A stretch of 64,000 nucleotides of DNA from JACMLD01 sp044223995. Its GTDB lineage: Bacteria; Bacteroidota; Bacteroidia; Chitinophagales; Chitinophagaceae. The DNA lies in contig JBGALE010000006.1 of assembly GCA_044223995.1 (NCBI GenBank), positions 124,001 to 188,000 of the forward strand, given 5' to 3'. Made by a program: the position numbers and the translations under genes. Position 1 is the first letter of the stretch. Every line of letters begins with the position of its first letter. Of the stretch, positions 1 to 8,080 are shown piece by piece. The notes beneath the pieces were generated by a model, which saw nothing but the letters and a program-made list of their open reading frames with translations, was not told where the DNA came from and made no database searches.

Positions 1-1373
1 ATTACTACGACAGCAATCTTTCCATCTTCATTTAAGAATGCTGTTGTCAGTAACTGGCTCCTGCTGCTGGAACTCACAATTCTTTTAGCCCCGGGTTTAA
101 TGAATTTGGAAAAATGGCCAATGTAATAATAGGCGTTCATATAAATCAACTGCCCGGTTTTTGTATCTGCGTGAATGGGTGCAAAACAAAAGTTTTTAAC
201 ATGATTGGGGCCGCCCATTTCATCCAGTAAAATATTCCAGTCGGTCCAGCCAACTGTCCCCGCATTGAAATCATTGATCATGGAAGAACCATAAATCTCA
301 CCCCATTTCCAGTCGTTTACCTGTGCCATATTGAATGGCCCGTTACATCCTTCTGTAAACATGATATTTTTTTCGGGGAAATTTTCTTTCACCCTGCGCA
401 GGTTGTCAAATTGCATTGTGCCTCCCGTCCATGTTTCGTACCAGTGGAAACCAACGCCCCAGGCGTATTTCGCGGCTTCCGGATCACTGAGTATGGTATT
501 GGCTCTTTGAAATACCAGGTCGCGGTTATGATCCCACACAATGATCTTCTTATCCCCCAATCCATCTTTTTGAAGCGTAGGCCCTAAAAAGTTTTTCAGA
601 AAATCGCGCTCTTCTTCAGCGGTATAATTACAGGATTCCCATGTTTGTTTGGCCATCGGCTCGTTTTGTACAGTCACACCCCAAATGGGTATACCCTCTT
701 TTTCATACGTTTTGATAAATTTTGAAAAATAATTGGCCCAGGGCTGGTAGAAATCTGGTTTCAGCTTACCACCATGCAACATGTCATTGTTGTCTTTCAT
801 GAATGCAGGCGGGCTCCAGGGGCTCGCAAATAAAGTGAGTTTCCCTCCTGCAGCAGCGATGGCCTGCTTTATCAATGGAATGCGGAATTTCTTATCGTGC
901 TCCACATTAAATGAAGTAAGTTCTTTATCGCCTTCCGTTACATAAGTGTAACTGTCGCTTGAAAAATCGCAACTGTGGATATTGGTCCGGCCCAATGAAT
1001 AGCCGATACCTTTTTCTTTATCGTAATAGGCGGTCAGTACTTCATCCTGTTTTGCCTTTGGCAATTTGGCAAATGTTTCAGCGGATGCATCTGTCAGTGC
1101 ACCACCAATTCCCAACAGGGTTTGGTGTGTTTGTGATGGATCGACAAATACACAGGGCTGTGTTTCGAATGGCTGACCGAAATCTGTAAAAGACAGTGTA
1201 TCGGTGGGGGATAAACGTAATTGGGTACTGTCGGCAGTTGTATACACCATTACTTTTTTCCCTTCTGTAGAGAAGGAAGCAGCAGGTGCAGCAGTATTTG
1301 TTTTACTTGTATCGCCCTGCTGGTTGCAGGCGAGCAGTGTAATAGCAATCACACCGGGAAGAAATTTTTTCAT
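1..1373 (-). CDS. GH30 family glycoside hydrolase lipoprotein, 3' end cut by window edge
   Basis: The reading frame starts at the ATG complementary to 1371-1373 and is still open at base 1, so about 457 residues are visible and the C-terminal beta-sandwich end is missing. A short signal peptide ends in a lipobox-like LLAC, so the enzyme is probably a lipoprotein exported to the periplasm or cell surface. Both catalytic glutamates of the clan GH-A fold are visible: the acid/base E238 in VQNEPM and the nucleophile E341 in FTEGCNG. Family GH30 covers glucosylceramidases, beta-1,6-glucanases and xylanases; the FTEGCNG context and the length resemble the glucosylceramidase/beta-1,6-glucanase branch, but the substrate cannot be read from sequence. 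It lies 56 nt behind a second GH30 gene on the same strand, which suggests one transcript. Confidence 0.9.
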   Translation of the reverse strand, partial: MKKFLPGVIAITLLACNQQGDTSKTNTAAPAASFSTEGKKVMVYTTADSTQLRLSPTDTLSFTDFGQPFETQPCVFVDPSQTHQTLLGIGGALTDASAETFAKLPKAKQDEVLTAYYDKEKGIGYSLGRTNIHSCDFSSDSYTYVTEGDKELTSFNVEHDKKFRIPLIKQAIAAAGGKLTLFASPWSPPAFMKDNNDMLHGGKLKPDFYQPWANYFSKFIKTYEKEGIPIWGVTVQNEPMAKQTWESCNYTAEEERDFLKNFLGPTLQKDGLGDKKIIVWDHNRDLVFQRANTILSDPEAAKYAWGVGFHWYETWTGGTMQFDNLRRVKENFPEKNIMFTEGCNGPFNMAQVNDWKWGEIYGSSMINDFNAGTVGWTDWNILLDEMGGPNHVKNFCFAPIHADTKTGQLIYMNAYYYIGHFSKFIKPGAKRIVSSSSRSQLLTTAFLNEDGKIAVVV

Positions 1374-1429
1374 TTGCGGCAAGTTTTTGGCTGGGGCCAG
1401 TGTTTGTTTTAGTTATCTGAAAATTCTTA

Positions 1430-2887
1430 TTACCAAACATAAGTGGCAACAGCTCCTGATTCCAGCGTGGTGGCCACCCATTTGTTATTGAATTTGATAT
1501 TAAAGGTAGAGGAAGATGCGCCATCATTTTCAACAATCAGTACTTTTTTACCGGCAGGCGTTTTGAAAGCTACATTTTGTAAGCTTCCGGTGATATTACT
1601 GGCAATTCTAACCGAACCCGCGGGAACAAATTTTGACGCATGGGCCACGATATAGTAGGCAACATTGCGGGTTACAGTACCACCTATCGTTAAAGCTCCT
1701 TTGCAGGTAGTGCATCCACCGCTCGTATGTGGTCCATAAGTTGGATCATTGGCCAGGTTCCATTCGAGCGCTGTCTTGCTCCAGTTGCGCATGGAACCAA
1801 TAATTACATTTTTCAGGTGCCATCTAAGATCACCACCAAAGCTTCCGTTGGACGCGGTATATTGTTCGGTGAAATAAACATTCTTATCAGGATGAACATT
1901 ATGCACCTGTGTCAGCGCAGAAATATCTCCGGCATATAAATGGAATGCAGAACCATCAATAAATACCTTTGCAGCAGGATCGTTTAAGATATTAATAGGA
2001 TAAGATGGCACATCACAGTTGTGATCGTATACCACAATTTTTGTAGTGATACCAGCAGTTTGAAATGCAGGGCCGAGGTTATTTTTTATAAACAACAACT
2101 GATCATCTGCCGACATCACCATACTCGGGTTATTATTGGGGTTCAGTGGCTCATTCTGTGGTGTAATGGCGTCGATGGTAATGCCTTCCGCTTTCATAGC
2201 CTGGATATATTTTACCAGGTAATTGGCAAACACAGAAAAATATTGCGACTGCAGGTTGCCTCCTGCGGAGTTGCCATTGGTCTTCATCCATACCGGCGCC
2301 GACCAGGGTGCAGCAATGATTTTTATAGCAGGGTTGATGGCGATGATTTCTTTCAGTAATGGTATCAGTTCTGCCTTATCCGGGTCGAGGCTAAACTGCA
2401 GCAGGTTTACATCTGTTTGCGGAGACGGAACATCATCGTATGAAAAAACGGTACTGTTTAAGTCTGATGCGCCCACGGCAATGCGCAGGTAACTGATACC
2501 AATGGAATTGTTGTCGTTTCCAAAAAGTTCCTTCAGCAGGTTTTGTTTATCTGCGGCAGGTAAATGATTGATAACATAAGCGCTTCCACCGGTAAGTGTA
2601 TAGCCAAAACCGTCCACTGACTGGTAAGTAATCGTACTGTCTACTTCAATGGTGGGGTTACTGTTATTGGTTGTCCCAAATGAAAGAATGGTACTTTGTG
2701 CCTGCAACAGTATGGTTTCTTCGCTGGTTGTCTTCCAGGAAAGCACATCAGGGTTTCCGGGAGGAGGCGGTGGATTGGGAATGGTATCGGCCGGTTTGGG
2801 TGAATTGCTTTTTTTGCACCCCGAAGAACTAACCTGAACAGACATCCATACAACCGGTAACAGCAACAGCAAACGAATCATTTTCAT
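1430..2887 (-). CDS. GH30 family glycoside hydrolase lipoprotein
   Basis: The 485-residue protein has an N-terminal hydrophobic segment ending in SSGC (Cys24), a probable lipoprotein signal, then a proline-rich linker (residues 29-46) and a GH30 catalytic domain. The expected catalytic glutamates are E246 in PQNEPL and E341 in YFTEQY. It is clearly related to, but diverged from, the GH30 downstream at 1-1373, so the pair looks like an old duplication or a set of complementary glucan-degrading enzymes. It is the promoter-proximal gene: a near-match to the Bacteroidota -7 element (TACTTTCG on the minus strand, 2932-2939) lies about 45 nt upstream of the ATG. Substrate is likely a beta-glucan, by family only. 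No SusC/SusD partner is seen inside the window. Confidence 0.9.
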   Translation of the reverse strand: MKMIRLLLLLPVVWMSVQVSSSGCKKSNSPKPADTIPNPPPPPGNPDVLSWKTTSEETILLQAQSTILSFGTTNNSNPTIEVDSTITYQSVDGFGYTLTGGSAYVINHLPAADKQNLLKELFGNDNNSIGISYLRIAVGASDLNSTVFSYDDVPSPQTDVNLLQFSLDPDKAELIPLLKEIIAINPAIKIIAAPWSAPVWMKTNGNSAGGNLQSQYFSVFANYLVKYIQAMKAEGITIDAITPQNEPLNPNNNPSMVMSADDQLLFIKNNLGPAFQTAGITTKIVVYDHNCDVPSYPINILNDPAAKVFIDGSAFHLYAGDISALTQVHNVHPDKNVYFTEQYTASNGSFGGDLRWHLKNVIIGSMRNWSKTALEWNLANDPTYGPHTSGGCTTCKGALTIGGTVTRNVAYYIVAHASKFVPAGSVRIASNITGSLQNVAFKTPAGKKVLIVENDGASSSTFNIKFNNKWVATTLESGAVATYVW

Positions 2888-2970
2888 ATGGCTTTACTTA
2901 TGGGAAAAATGAGGCCTGGTTAAATTTTTTTCGAAAGTAATCACAACTATAAAGGTAACCACGTTATCAA

Positions 2971-2984
2971 CTAACAATCGTTAG
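2971..2984. promoter_or_regulatory. Candidate PaaR (TetR-family) operator before paaA
   Basis: CTAACAATCGTTAG is an inverted repeat (CTAAC-N4-GTTAG). From memory, the operator described for Thermus PaaR is CnAACGnnCGTTnG; this site fits every fixed position except position 6 (A for G). Its right half (TTAG, 2981-2984) coincides with the expected -33 position, 19 bp before the -7 element, so a bound repressor would block transcription. No paaR gene lies in the window. Confidence 0.6.
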
Positions 2985-3003
2985 CGCTTAGAAGAATTCT
3001 TAT

Positions 3004-3011
3004 TATCTTTG
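3004..3011 (+). promoter_or_regulatory. -7 promoter element of the paa operon
   Basis: TATCTTTG matches TAnnTTTG. TTAG (one mismatch to TTTG) sits 19 bp upstream at 2981-2984. The element decides the paaA start: the in-frame TTG at 3009 is inside the promoter, so ATG 3033 is used. Confidence 0.7.
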
Positions 3012-3032
3012 AAGACATTAAAAGTTGCTGTT

Positions 3033-3980
3033 ATGTCAATCATGGAATTGGAGAAAATTTTCCAGGACAAAATTGATAACGATATAAAAATTGAGCCAAA
3101 GGACTGGATGCCGGATAAATACCGGCAAACACTGATCCGGCAAATCAGTCAGCATGCGCACAGTGAAATTGTTGGTATGTTACCGGAAGGTAACTGGATA
3201 ACACGCGCACCATCAATGCGAAGAAAAGCAACACTCATTGCAAAAATTCAGGACGAAGCCGGACATGGTCTTTATCTCTATAGTGCAGCAGAAACATTGG
3301 GCATCAGCCGCGATGAAATGATCGATCAGTTACACAGCGGTAAAGCAAAATATTCTTCCATTTTTAATTACCCCACATTGACCTGGGCTGATATGGGTGC
3401 TATTGGCTGGCTGGTAGATGGTGCAGCGATTATCAACCAGATTCCATTGTGCCGTTGTTCGCACGGACCTTATGCCAGGGCCATGACACGCATTTGCAAG
3501 GAAGAAAGTTTTCACCAGCGGCAGGGCTTTGAAATATTACTTACCCTAAGCAAAGGAAGTAATGAGCAAAAAGCCATGTGCCAGGATGCCATCAATCGCT
3601 GGTGGTGGCCAAGCGTTATGATGTTTGGTCCTAACGATGATGCATCACCGAATTCTGCACTGAGCATGAAATGGAAAATAAAACGTTTCTCCAATGATGA
3701 ATTGCGCCAGCGTTTTGTTGATATGTGCGCAGAACAGGTGAAATTTCTTGGTATGACCATTCCAGATCCGGATTTGAAATGGAATGAAGCCCGCGGGCAT
3801 TACGACTTCGGACCGATTAACTGGGATGAATTTTGGAATGTGATTGCCGGCAACGGCCCCTGCAATAAAGAAAGGCTGGAAGCAAGAAGAAAAGCACACG
3901 AAGAGGGTGCCTGGGTAAGGGAAGCGGCGATGGCATACGCAGAAAAAAGAAAAAACAAAACGTCACGGCAGGTGGCCTGA
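3033..3980 (+). CDS. paaA: Phenylacetyl-CoA epoxidase catalytic subunit PaaA
   Basis: Catalytic alpha subunit of the multicomponent oxygenase that converts phenylacetyl-CoA into ring-1,2-epoxyphenylacetyl-CoA using O2 and NADPH. The 315-residue ferritin-like protein shows the two diiron ExxH motifs, E75-x2-H78 (DEAGH) and E158-x2-H161 (EESFH), plus E45. The frame is open back to a TTG at 3009, but that codon lies within the -7 element, so ATG 3033 is the start. First gene of a tightly packed run paaABCD-G-I-Y; 9 nt separate it from paaB. A PaaR-like operator lies over its promoter, so induction by phenylacetyl-CoA or a related CoA ester is expected. Confidence 0.97.
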   Translation: MSIMELEKIFQDKIDNDIKIEPKDWMPDKYRQTLIRQISQHAHSEIVGMLPEGNWITRAPSMRRKATLIAKIQDEAGHGLYLYSAAETLGISRDEMIDQLHSGKAKYSSIFNYPTLTWADMGAIGWLVDGAAIINQIPLCRCSHGPYARAMTRICKEESFHQRQGFEILLTLSKGSNEQKAMCQDAINRWWWPSVMMFGPNDDASPNSALSMKWKIKRFSNDELRQRFVDMCAEQVKFLGMTIPDPDLKWNEARGHYDFGPINWDEFWNVIAGNGPCNKERLEARRKAHEEGAWVREAAMAYAEKRKNKTSRQVA

Positions 3981-3989
3981 TAAAAATAA

Positions 3990-4370
3990 ATGAATATGCA
4001 ACTGGTTGTAAAAAAGATTTATTACGGTGATTACGGCGACAGGGAAAATGCTGGTAACACTCCTGCATCCTCTGCACAGGGGAATAATTCATCCAACTGG
4101 CCGCTGTGGGAAGTGTTTATCCGTAGCAAACAGGGATTGGATCATAAACATGTAGGCAGCCTGCATGCAGCCGATGCACAAATGGCTGTTGAAAACGCAC
4201 GCGATGTATATACACGCCGCCAGGAAGGCATTAGTATTTGGGTGGTGGAATCAAAATACATCCATACATCCAATCCGGATGATGCGCAGAGTTTATACGA
4301 TCCTGCAAATGATAAAGTATACAGGCATCCTACATTTTATCAATTGCCCGATGAGTTAAAACACATGTAA
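3990..4370 (+). CDS. paaB: Phenylacetyl-CoA epoxidase subunit PaaB
   Basis: Small structural subunit (126 residues) that in the known complex bridges PaaA-PaaC heterodimers. The conserved core begins around residue 38 (PLWEVFIRSKQG) and includes HVGSLHAAD and the YTRRQEG motif. The first roughly 35 residues include a low-complexity stretch rich in Ser, Asn and Pro (about residues 20-36) that is longer than in E. coli PaaB, which is about 95 residues, and may be a lineage-specific extension. It lies 9 nt after paaA and 26 nt before paaC. Function is inferred from strong family match and gene order. Confidence 0.95.
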   Translation: MNMQLVVKKIYYGDYGDRENAGNTPASSAQGNNSSNWPLWEVFIRSKQGLDHKHVGSLHAADAQMAVENARDVYTRRQEGISIWVVESKYIHTSNPDDAQSLYDPANDKVYRHPTFYQLPDELKHM

Positions 4371-4396
4371 TTATTAATACAGGGAAATTTACCTGC

Positions 4397-5170
4397 ATGC
4401 AACAGCAGAAAAATAATTTATCAAACGATTTAATACAATATACACTGCACCTGGCCGACAACGCGCTGATACTGGGACAGCGAAACAGTGAATGGACGGG
4501 CCATGGGCCTGTACTTGAACAGGATATTGCAGTAAGCAACATTGCGCTCGATTTAATTGGCCAGGCAAGGCTTTTGTATCAATATGCCGCAACTTTGACA
4601 GGAGGTGATGCCACAGAAGATTCGCTTGCCTATCTGCGGCTGGAAAAAGAATATAAGAACTGCCTGCTGGTTGAACTCGGCAAGGGCGATTGGGCACGCA
4701 CCGTGCTAAGGCAATTCTTTTTCAGCACTTACCAGTTTTATCTGTACCGTGGGTTGCAAAACAGTAAAGATGCAACATTGTCCGCTATAGCAGAAAAAGC
4801 CATCCGGGAAGTAACTTATCACCTGCGCTGGAGCGCTGAATGGGTGATTCGCCTGGGCGATGGTACCGCAGAAAGTCACCGGCGAATGATGAATGCCGTG
4901 AATGACCTATGGGCTTATACCGGTGAGTTGTTGACAGCCGCGCCGTATGAAACAACACTCGCGCAGGCAGGCATTGCTGTCGATCCTTCTTCGTGTAAAG
5001 ATCAGTGGCAGCAGAAAGTGGGAGAAGTATTGGATGAGGCAACGCTTTCCATACCGGAAAACAACTGGATGCAAACAGGTGGAAAAGCCGGACTGCATAC
5101 AGAACATCTTGGTTATGTATTGTCCGAACTTCAATTCATGCAAAGAACTTATCCCGGTTGTGAATGGTAG
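4397..5170 (+). CDS. paaC: Phenylacetyl-CoA epoxidase structural subunit PaaC
   Basis: The 257-residue PaaC is a ferritin-like helical protein lacking a working diiron centre in characterised homologues; it forms a heterodimer with PaaA. Recognisable segments are LADNALILGQRNSEWTGHGP near the N-terminus, an LAYLRLEKEYKN segment and the closing LGYVLSELQFMQRTYPG, which fits the conserved PaaC end. Length equals the usual 245-260. It sits between paaB and paaD in the canonical order, with short spacers of 26 and 16 nt, so it should be part of the same transcript. Confidence 0.95.
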   Translation: MQQQKNNLSNDLIQYTLHLADNALILGQRNSEWTGHGPVLEQDIAVSNIALDLIGQARLLYQYAATLTGGDATEDSLAYLRLEKEYKNCLLVELGKGDWARTVLRQFFFSTYQFYLYRGLQNSKDATLSAIAEKAIREVTYHLRWSAEWVIRLGDGTAESHRRMMNAVNDLWAYTGELLTAAPYETTLAQAGIAVDPSSCKDQWQQKVGEVLDEATLSIPENNWMQTGGKAGLHTEHLGYVLSELQFMQRTYPGCEW

Positions 5171-5186
5171 TTATAAAATATAAACT

Positions 5187-5690
5187 GTGATTGCACCGGC
5201 AAATACAATAGTGGACAATATCCGCTCCTTACTGGAGCAGGTAAACGATCCCGAAGTACCCGTTTTATCAGTGATGGACCTCGGCATAGTAAGGGACATT
5301 AATATAGATGCAGATGAAATAACGATCACTATTACGCCTACTTATTCGGGTTGCCCGGCCATGAACAGGATAGAATGGGATATAAGAAGCACCTTACTGC
5401 AACATGGTTTTACGCAGGTACATATCAAAACCATTTTAAGTCCTGCGTGGACAACCGAATGGATGTCGCAGGCAGGCAGACAAAAACTAAAAGCATTTGG
5501 CATTGCACCGCCCAACCCGGTCCAGTCTGTTTGTGATATCACATTATTTGCTGCACAGGATGCCGTTCAGTGCCCCCGTTGTAATTCGTACAATACAAGA
5601 TTGGTGAGCCAGTTTGGTTCTACCGCCTGTAAAGCTTTGTATCAGTGTAGTGATTGTTCCGAACCCTTCGATTATTTCAAATGTCATTAA
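5187..5690 (+). CDS. paaD: Phenylacetate epoxidase assembly protein PaaD (GTG start)
   Basis: PaaD is needed for activity of the epoxidase and is thought to act in iron-sulfur or diiron assembly. The 167-residue protein has an N-terminal DUF59/MIP18 domain (roughly residues 8-90; CPAM near residue 55) and a C-terminal zinc-ribbon-like part with CPRC around residue 130 and CSDC around residue 156, followed by a terminal KCH. The start is GTG at 5187, 16 nt after the paaC stop; no better ATG is available in frame. The gene that usually follows, paaE (the NADPH-dependent ferredoxin-type reductase), is not here: the next gene is paaG. Confidence 0.93.
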   Translation: MIAPANTIVDNIRSLLEQVNDPEVPVLSVMDLGIVRDINIDADEITITITPTYSGCPAMNRIEWDIRSTLLQHGFTQVHIKTILSPAWTTEWMSQAGRQKLKAFGIAPPNPVQSVCDITLFAAQDAVQCPRCNSYNTRLVSQFGSTACKALYQCSDCSEPFDYFKCH

Positions 5691-5735
5691 GGTGATGGCC
5701 TCAATGAATTAAATTAGCTTAATAATACACTGCCC

Positions 5736-6512
5736 ATGAGTTCTGTTTTGTTTTCCGTAAAAGATAATATTGCAACGATAACATTGAATCGGCCCGACAA
5801 GCTCAATTCATTCAACCGGGAAATGGCTTTGCTATTGCAACAAAGGCTAGACGAATGCGCTTCCCTTCATGAAATAAGATGTGTATACCTAACGGGATCG
5901 GGTAAGGGTTTTTGTGCAGGACAGGACCTGGCTGAAGTAGTTGATCCGAATGGACCGGGCATGCAACGTATATTAAACGAGCACTATAATCCGATTATAA
6001 CGCGCATATCTAATTTACCAAAACCTGTCATTGCAGCCGTAAACGGTGTAGCTGCGGGTGCGGGGGCGAATATTGCACTGGCCTGCGATATTGTTGTTGC
6101 TGCATCATCAGCGTCTTTTATACAATCATTTTCCAAAATTGGTCTAATACCCGACAGTGGCGGCACCTATACTTTACCAAGATTGATTGGCCGCCAGAAA
6201 GCATCGGCGCTGATGTTGCTGGGCGATAAAATAACTGCTGCCCAAGCTGAATCGATGGGAATGATCTATAAATTATTTCCCGATGAAGAATTTGAAACGG
6301 AAAGCAGGAAGATAGCAGCCACCCTGGCACAGATGCCAACCAAAGCATTGGCATATATCAAACACGTGCTGAACTATTCCGCAAAAAACACACTCGAAGA
6401 GCAGTTGCTGATGGAAGATGAATTCCAGCAAAAGTCGGCAGCCACTGCAGATTTTAAAGAAGGCGTTCAGTCCTTCCTCGAAAAAAGACCACCCATTTTT
6501 AAAGGCATGTAA
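5736..6512 (+). CDS. paaG: Ring-1,2-epoxyphenylacetyl-CoA isomerase PaaG (crotonase fold)
   Basis: PaaG rearranges the epoxide to oxepin-CoA, the step after PaaABC(D)E. The 258-residue crotonase contains the oxyanion-hole segments GFCAGQDLAE and NGVAAGAGANIALACD and the GLIPDSGGT motif; the Asp in this motif (D140) corresponds to the catalytic Asp of PaaG and argues for PaaG rather than PaaF. Position after paaD supports this. Spacer to paaD is 45 nt, to paaI 9 nt. Confidence 0.9.
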   Translation: MSSVLFSVKDNIATITLNRPDKLNSFNREMALLLQQRLDECASLHEIRCVYLTGSGKGFCAGQDLAEVVDPNGPGMQRILNEHYNPIITRISNLPKPVIAAVNGVAAGAGANIALACDIVVAASSASFIQSFSKIGLIPDSGGTYTLPRLIGRQKASALMLLGDKITAAQAESMGMIYKLFPDEEFETESRKIAATLAQMPTKALAYIKHVLNYSAKNTLEEQLLMEDEFQQKSAATADFKEGVQSFLEKRPPIFKGM

Positions 6513-6521
6513 TTTACTATT

Positions 6522-6941
6522 ATGGAGAAAAGCAAAACCAGCAGAATCATCGACGCCATGATGGCGAAAGATTATTTCAGCCAGTGGCTGGGAATTGAAA
6601 GGCTGGAAGAAAAGGAAGGGTTTTGCAAACTGCGTATGACCATCCGGAAGGAAATGTGCAATGGTTTTGAAATTGCGCATGGTGGTATCTGTTATTCATT
6701 TGCAGATAGCGCGCTGGCATTTGCTTCCAATAGCCGGGGAAGACATGCGGTATCTATTGAAACATCCATTTCGCATATCAAGTCATTAAAAACAGGTGAT
6801 GTTGTCACGGCAACCGCTATGGAACAATCGCTGACCAACCGTCTCGGTAATTATTACATAGAACTGCAGCGTGAAACCGGTGAAATAGTTGCCTTGTTCA
6901 AAGGAACTGTTTTCAGAACAGAAAAAGAATGGGAGGTATAA
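6522..6941 (+). CDS. paaI: Hotdog-fold acyl-CoA thioesterase PaaI
   Basis: PaaI thioesterases hydrolyse stalled (hydroxy)phenylacetyl-CoA esters and so free trapped CoA. The 139-residue hotdog domain has the family signature IAHGGICYSFADSALAFASN around residues 49-69, with the HGG motif and a downstream Asp as the expected catalytic residues. It lies 9 nt after paaG in the paa run, which supports the assignment over a generic hotdog thioesterase. Confidence 0.92.
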   Translation: MEKSKTSRIIDAMMAKDYFSQWLGIERLEEKEGFCKLRMTIRKEMCNGFEIAHGGICYSFADSALAFASNSRGRHAVSIETSISHIKSLKTGDVVTATAMEQSLTNRLGNYYIELQRETGEIVALFKGTVFRTEKEWEV

Positions 6942-6983
6942 CAGTGCAGGTTCTTTATTTTATTCAACCGAAATCGACCTAAT

Positions 6984-7574
6984 ATGATTTATTCCTTCAG
7001 GGGATTTACTCCTGTAATTCATCCATCTTCTTTTATACATCCGCAATCGGCCATTACAGGAAATGTCATCATTGGAAAAAATGTATACATCGGGCCCGGG
7101 GCTGCATTGCGTGGCGACTGGGGGCAAATTATCGTTGAAGACGGGTGCAATGTGCAGGAGAACTGTACCATTCATATGTTTCCCGGTGTTACCGTTCTTT
7201 TAAAAGAGGGTGCACATATTGGCCATGGCGCAGTAATACATGGTGCAACAATCGGAAAGAACTGTCTTATTGGAATGAACAGCGTTGTTATGGACAATGT
7301 GGTGCTGGAAGATGAATGTATAGTTGGTGCATTAAGTTTTATAAAAGCAGATGAGCATTTTGAAAGAAGAAGTTTAATCGTTGGCAATCCTGCAAAGAAA
7401 ATAAACACCGTATCAGATGACATGATAGCCTGGAAAACGAAAGGTACCGCACTTTACCAGGCCCTGCCGGGCGAAATGTTTACGGAGTGGAAGGCCTGTG
7501 AACCTCTGACGGAACCCGAACCCGGGAGGCCATCACAGGAAAAACTCTATACAACCTGGAATACACTCAAGTAA
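6984..7574 (+). CDS. paaY: PaaY-type hexapeptide-repeat protein (gamma carbonic anhydrase-like thioesterase)
   Basis: The 196-residue protein is a left-handed beta-helix built of hexapeptide repeats (roughly residues 18-130: ITGNVIIGKNVYIGPGAALRG, then GAHIGHGAVIHGATIG and so on) with the metal-site histidines of gamma-class carbonic anhydrases (IHM and HIGHGAVIHG). PaaY of the phenylacetate pathway has this fold and hydrolyses toxic dead-end CoA thioesters. Last gene of the paa run, 42 nt after paaI. The C-terminus is helical and acidic. A generic YrdA-like protein is the alternative; neighbourhood favours PaaY. Confidence 0.88.
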   Translation: MIYSFRGFTPVIHPSSFIHPQSAITGNVIIGKNVYIGPGAALRGDWGQIIVEDGCNVQENCTIHMFPGVTVLLKEGAHIGHGAVIHGATIGKNCLIGMNSVVMDNVVLEDECIVGALSFIKADEHFERRSLIVGNPAKKINTVSDDMIAWKTKGTALYQALPGEMFTEWKACEPLTEPEPGRPSQEKLYTTWNTLK

Positions 7575-7775
7575 TCGGTTCTCCACACTTTTTTATCTCT
7601 CTTATACCGCTCAGGCTTATACGAAGCTGCTATTTTGGCCCTGTAAGTTGGCCATTTTGAACTGTTTATGCCCTTTGGCATTTACATTCACAATTCATTA
7701 ATAAACTATTCCTGTCCGGCAGCTTCTATTATTACGACAACGGTTTACAACACATAATCTTTAAAATGTACAATT
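7575..7775. other. Intergenic region after paaY
   Basis: About 200 bases without a gene. A weak hairpin ATGCC-CTTT-GGCAT (7668-7681) could end paa transcription but has no clear T-run. No exact TAnnTTTG element was found on the plus strand before the small ORF at 7776. Confidence 0.4.
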
Positions 7776-7952
7776 ATGAAAACGTTATTTACTTTATTAC
7801 TGCCGGTTTTGATTTATATCAGTTTTATCGCCAGCAGCCATCTTTTTTCAAGTGCACATTATTTGTCTTCTGCAGCTTTAACAGTAGCTTGCTTTTTGAC
7901 CACCAGCATTTGGATTAATATATTAGGTTCGAAAAAGTTGATCGTTCAGTAA
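7776..7952 (+). CDS. Small hydrophobic protein, 58 residues
   Basis: An ATG at 7776 opens a 58-codon frame ending in TAA at 7952. The product begins MKTLFTLLLPVLIYISF and has two hydrophobic stretches (about residues 4-19 and 31-50) separated by a Ser/His-rich turn, ending in a basic tail GSKKLIVQ. It could be a two-pass inner-membrane microprotein. Not recognised as a known family. Coding status rests only on open length, composition and a plausible start, so it is tentative. Confidence 0.5.
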   Translation: MKTLFTLLLPVLIYISFIASSHLFSSAHYLSSAALTVACFLTTSIWINILGSKKLIVQ

Positions 7953-8063
7953 TGATCGGCTATACGTTCCCTCTATTTAAACAAACAGTAATTTGAGTTA
8001 CCCATATAAGGAGGTAAAACAAGTTGCTGTTTTTTTATTATCTCCAACCCGCCGCATATCAGT

Positions 8064-8071
8064 TATATTTG
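8064..8071 (+). promoter_or_regulatory. -7 promoter element of obg
   Basis: TATATTTG, 9 nt before the obg ATG at 8081. The predicted transcript would have a leader of only a few bases. Confidence 0.6.
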
Positions 8072-8080
8072 CGGCTGCAA

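Noticed and set aside
3009..3033. TTG start for PaaA at 3009
   Set aside because: It lies inside the -7 element TATCTTTG, so it cannot be in the transcript.
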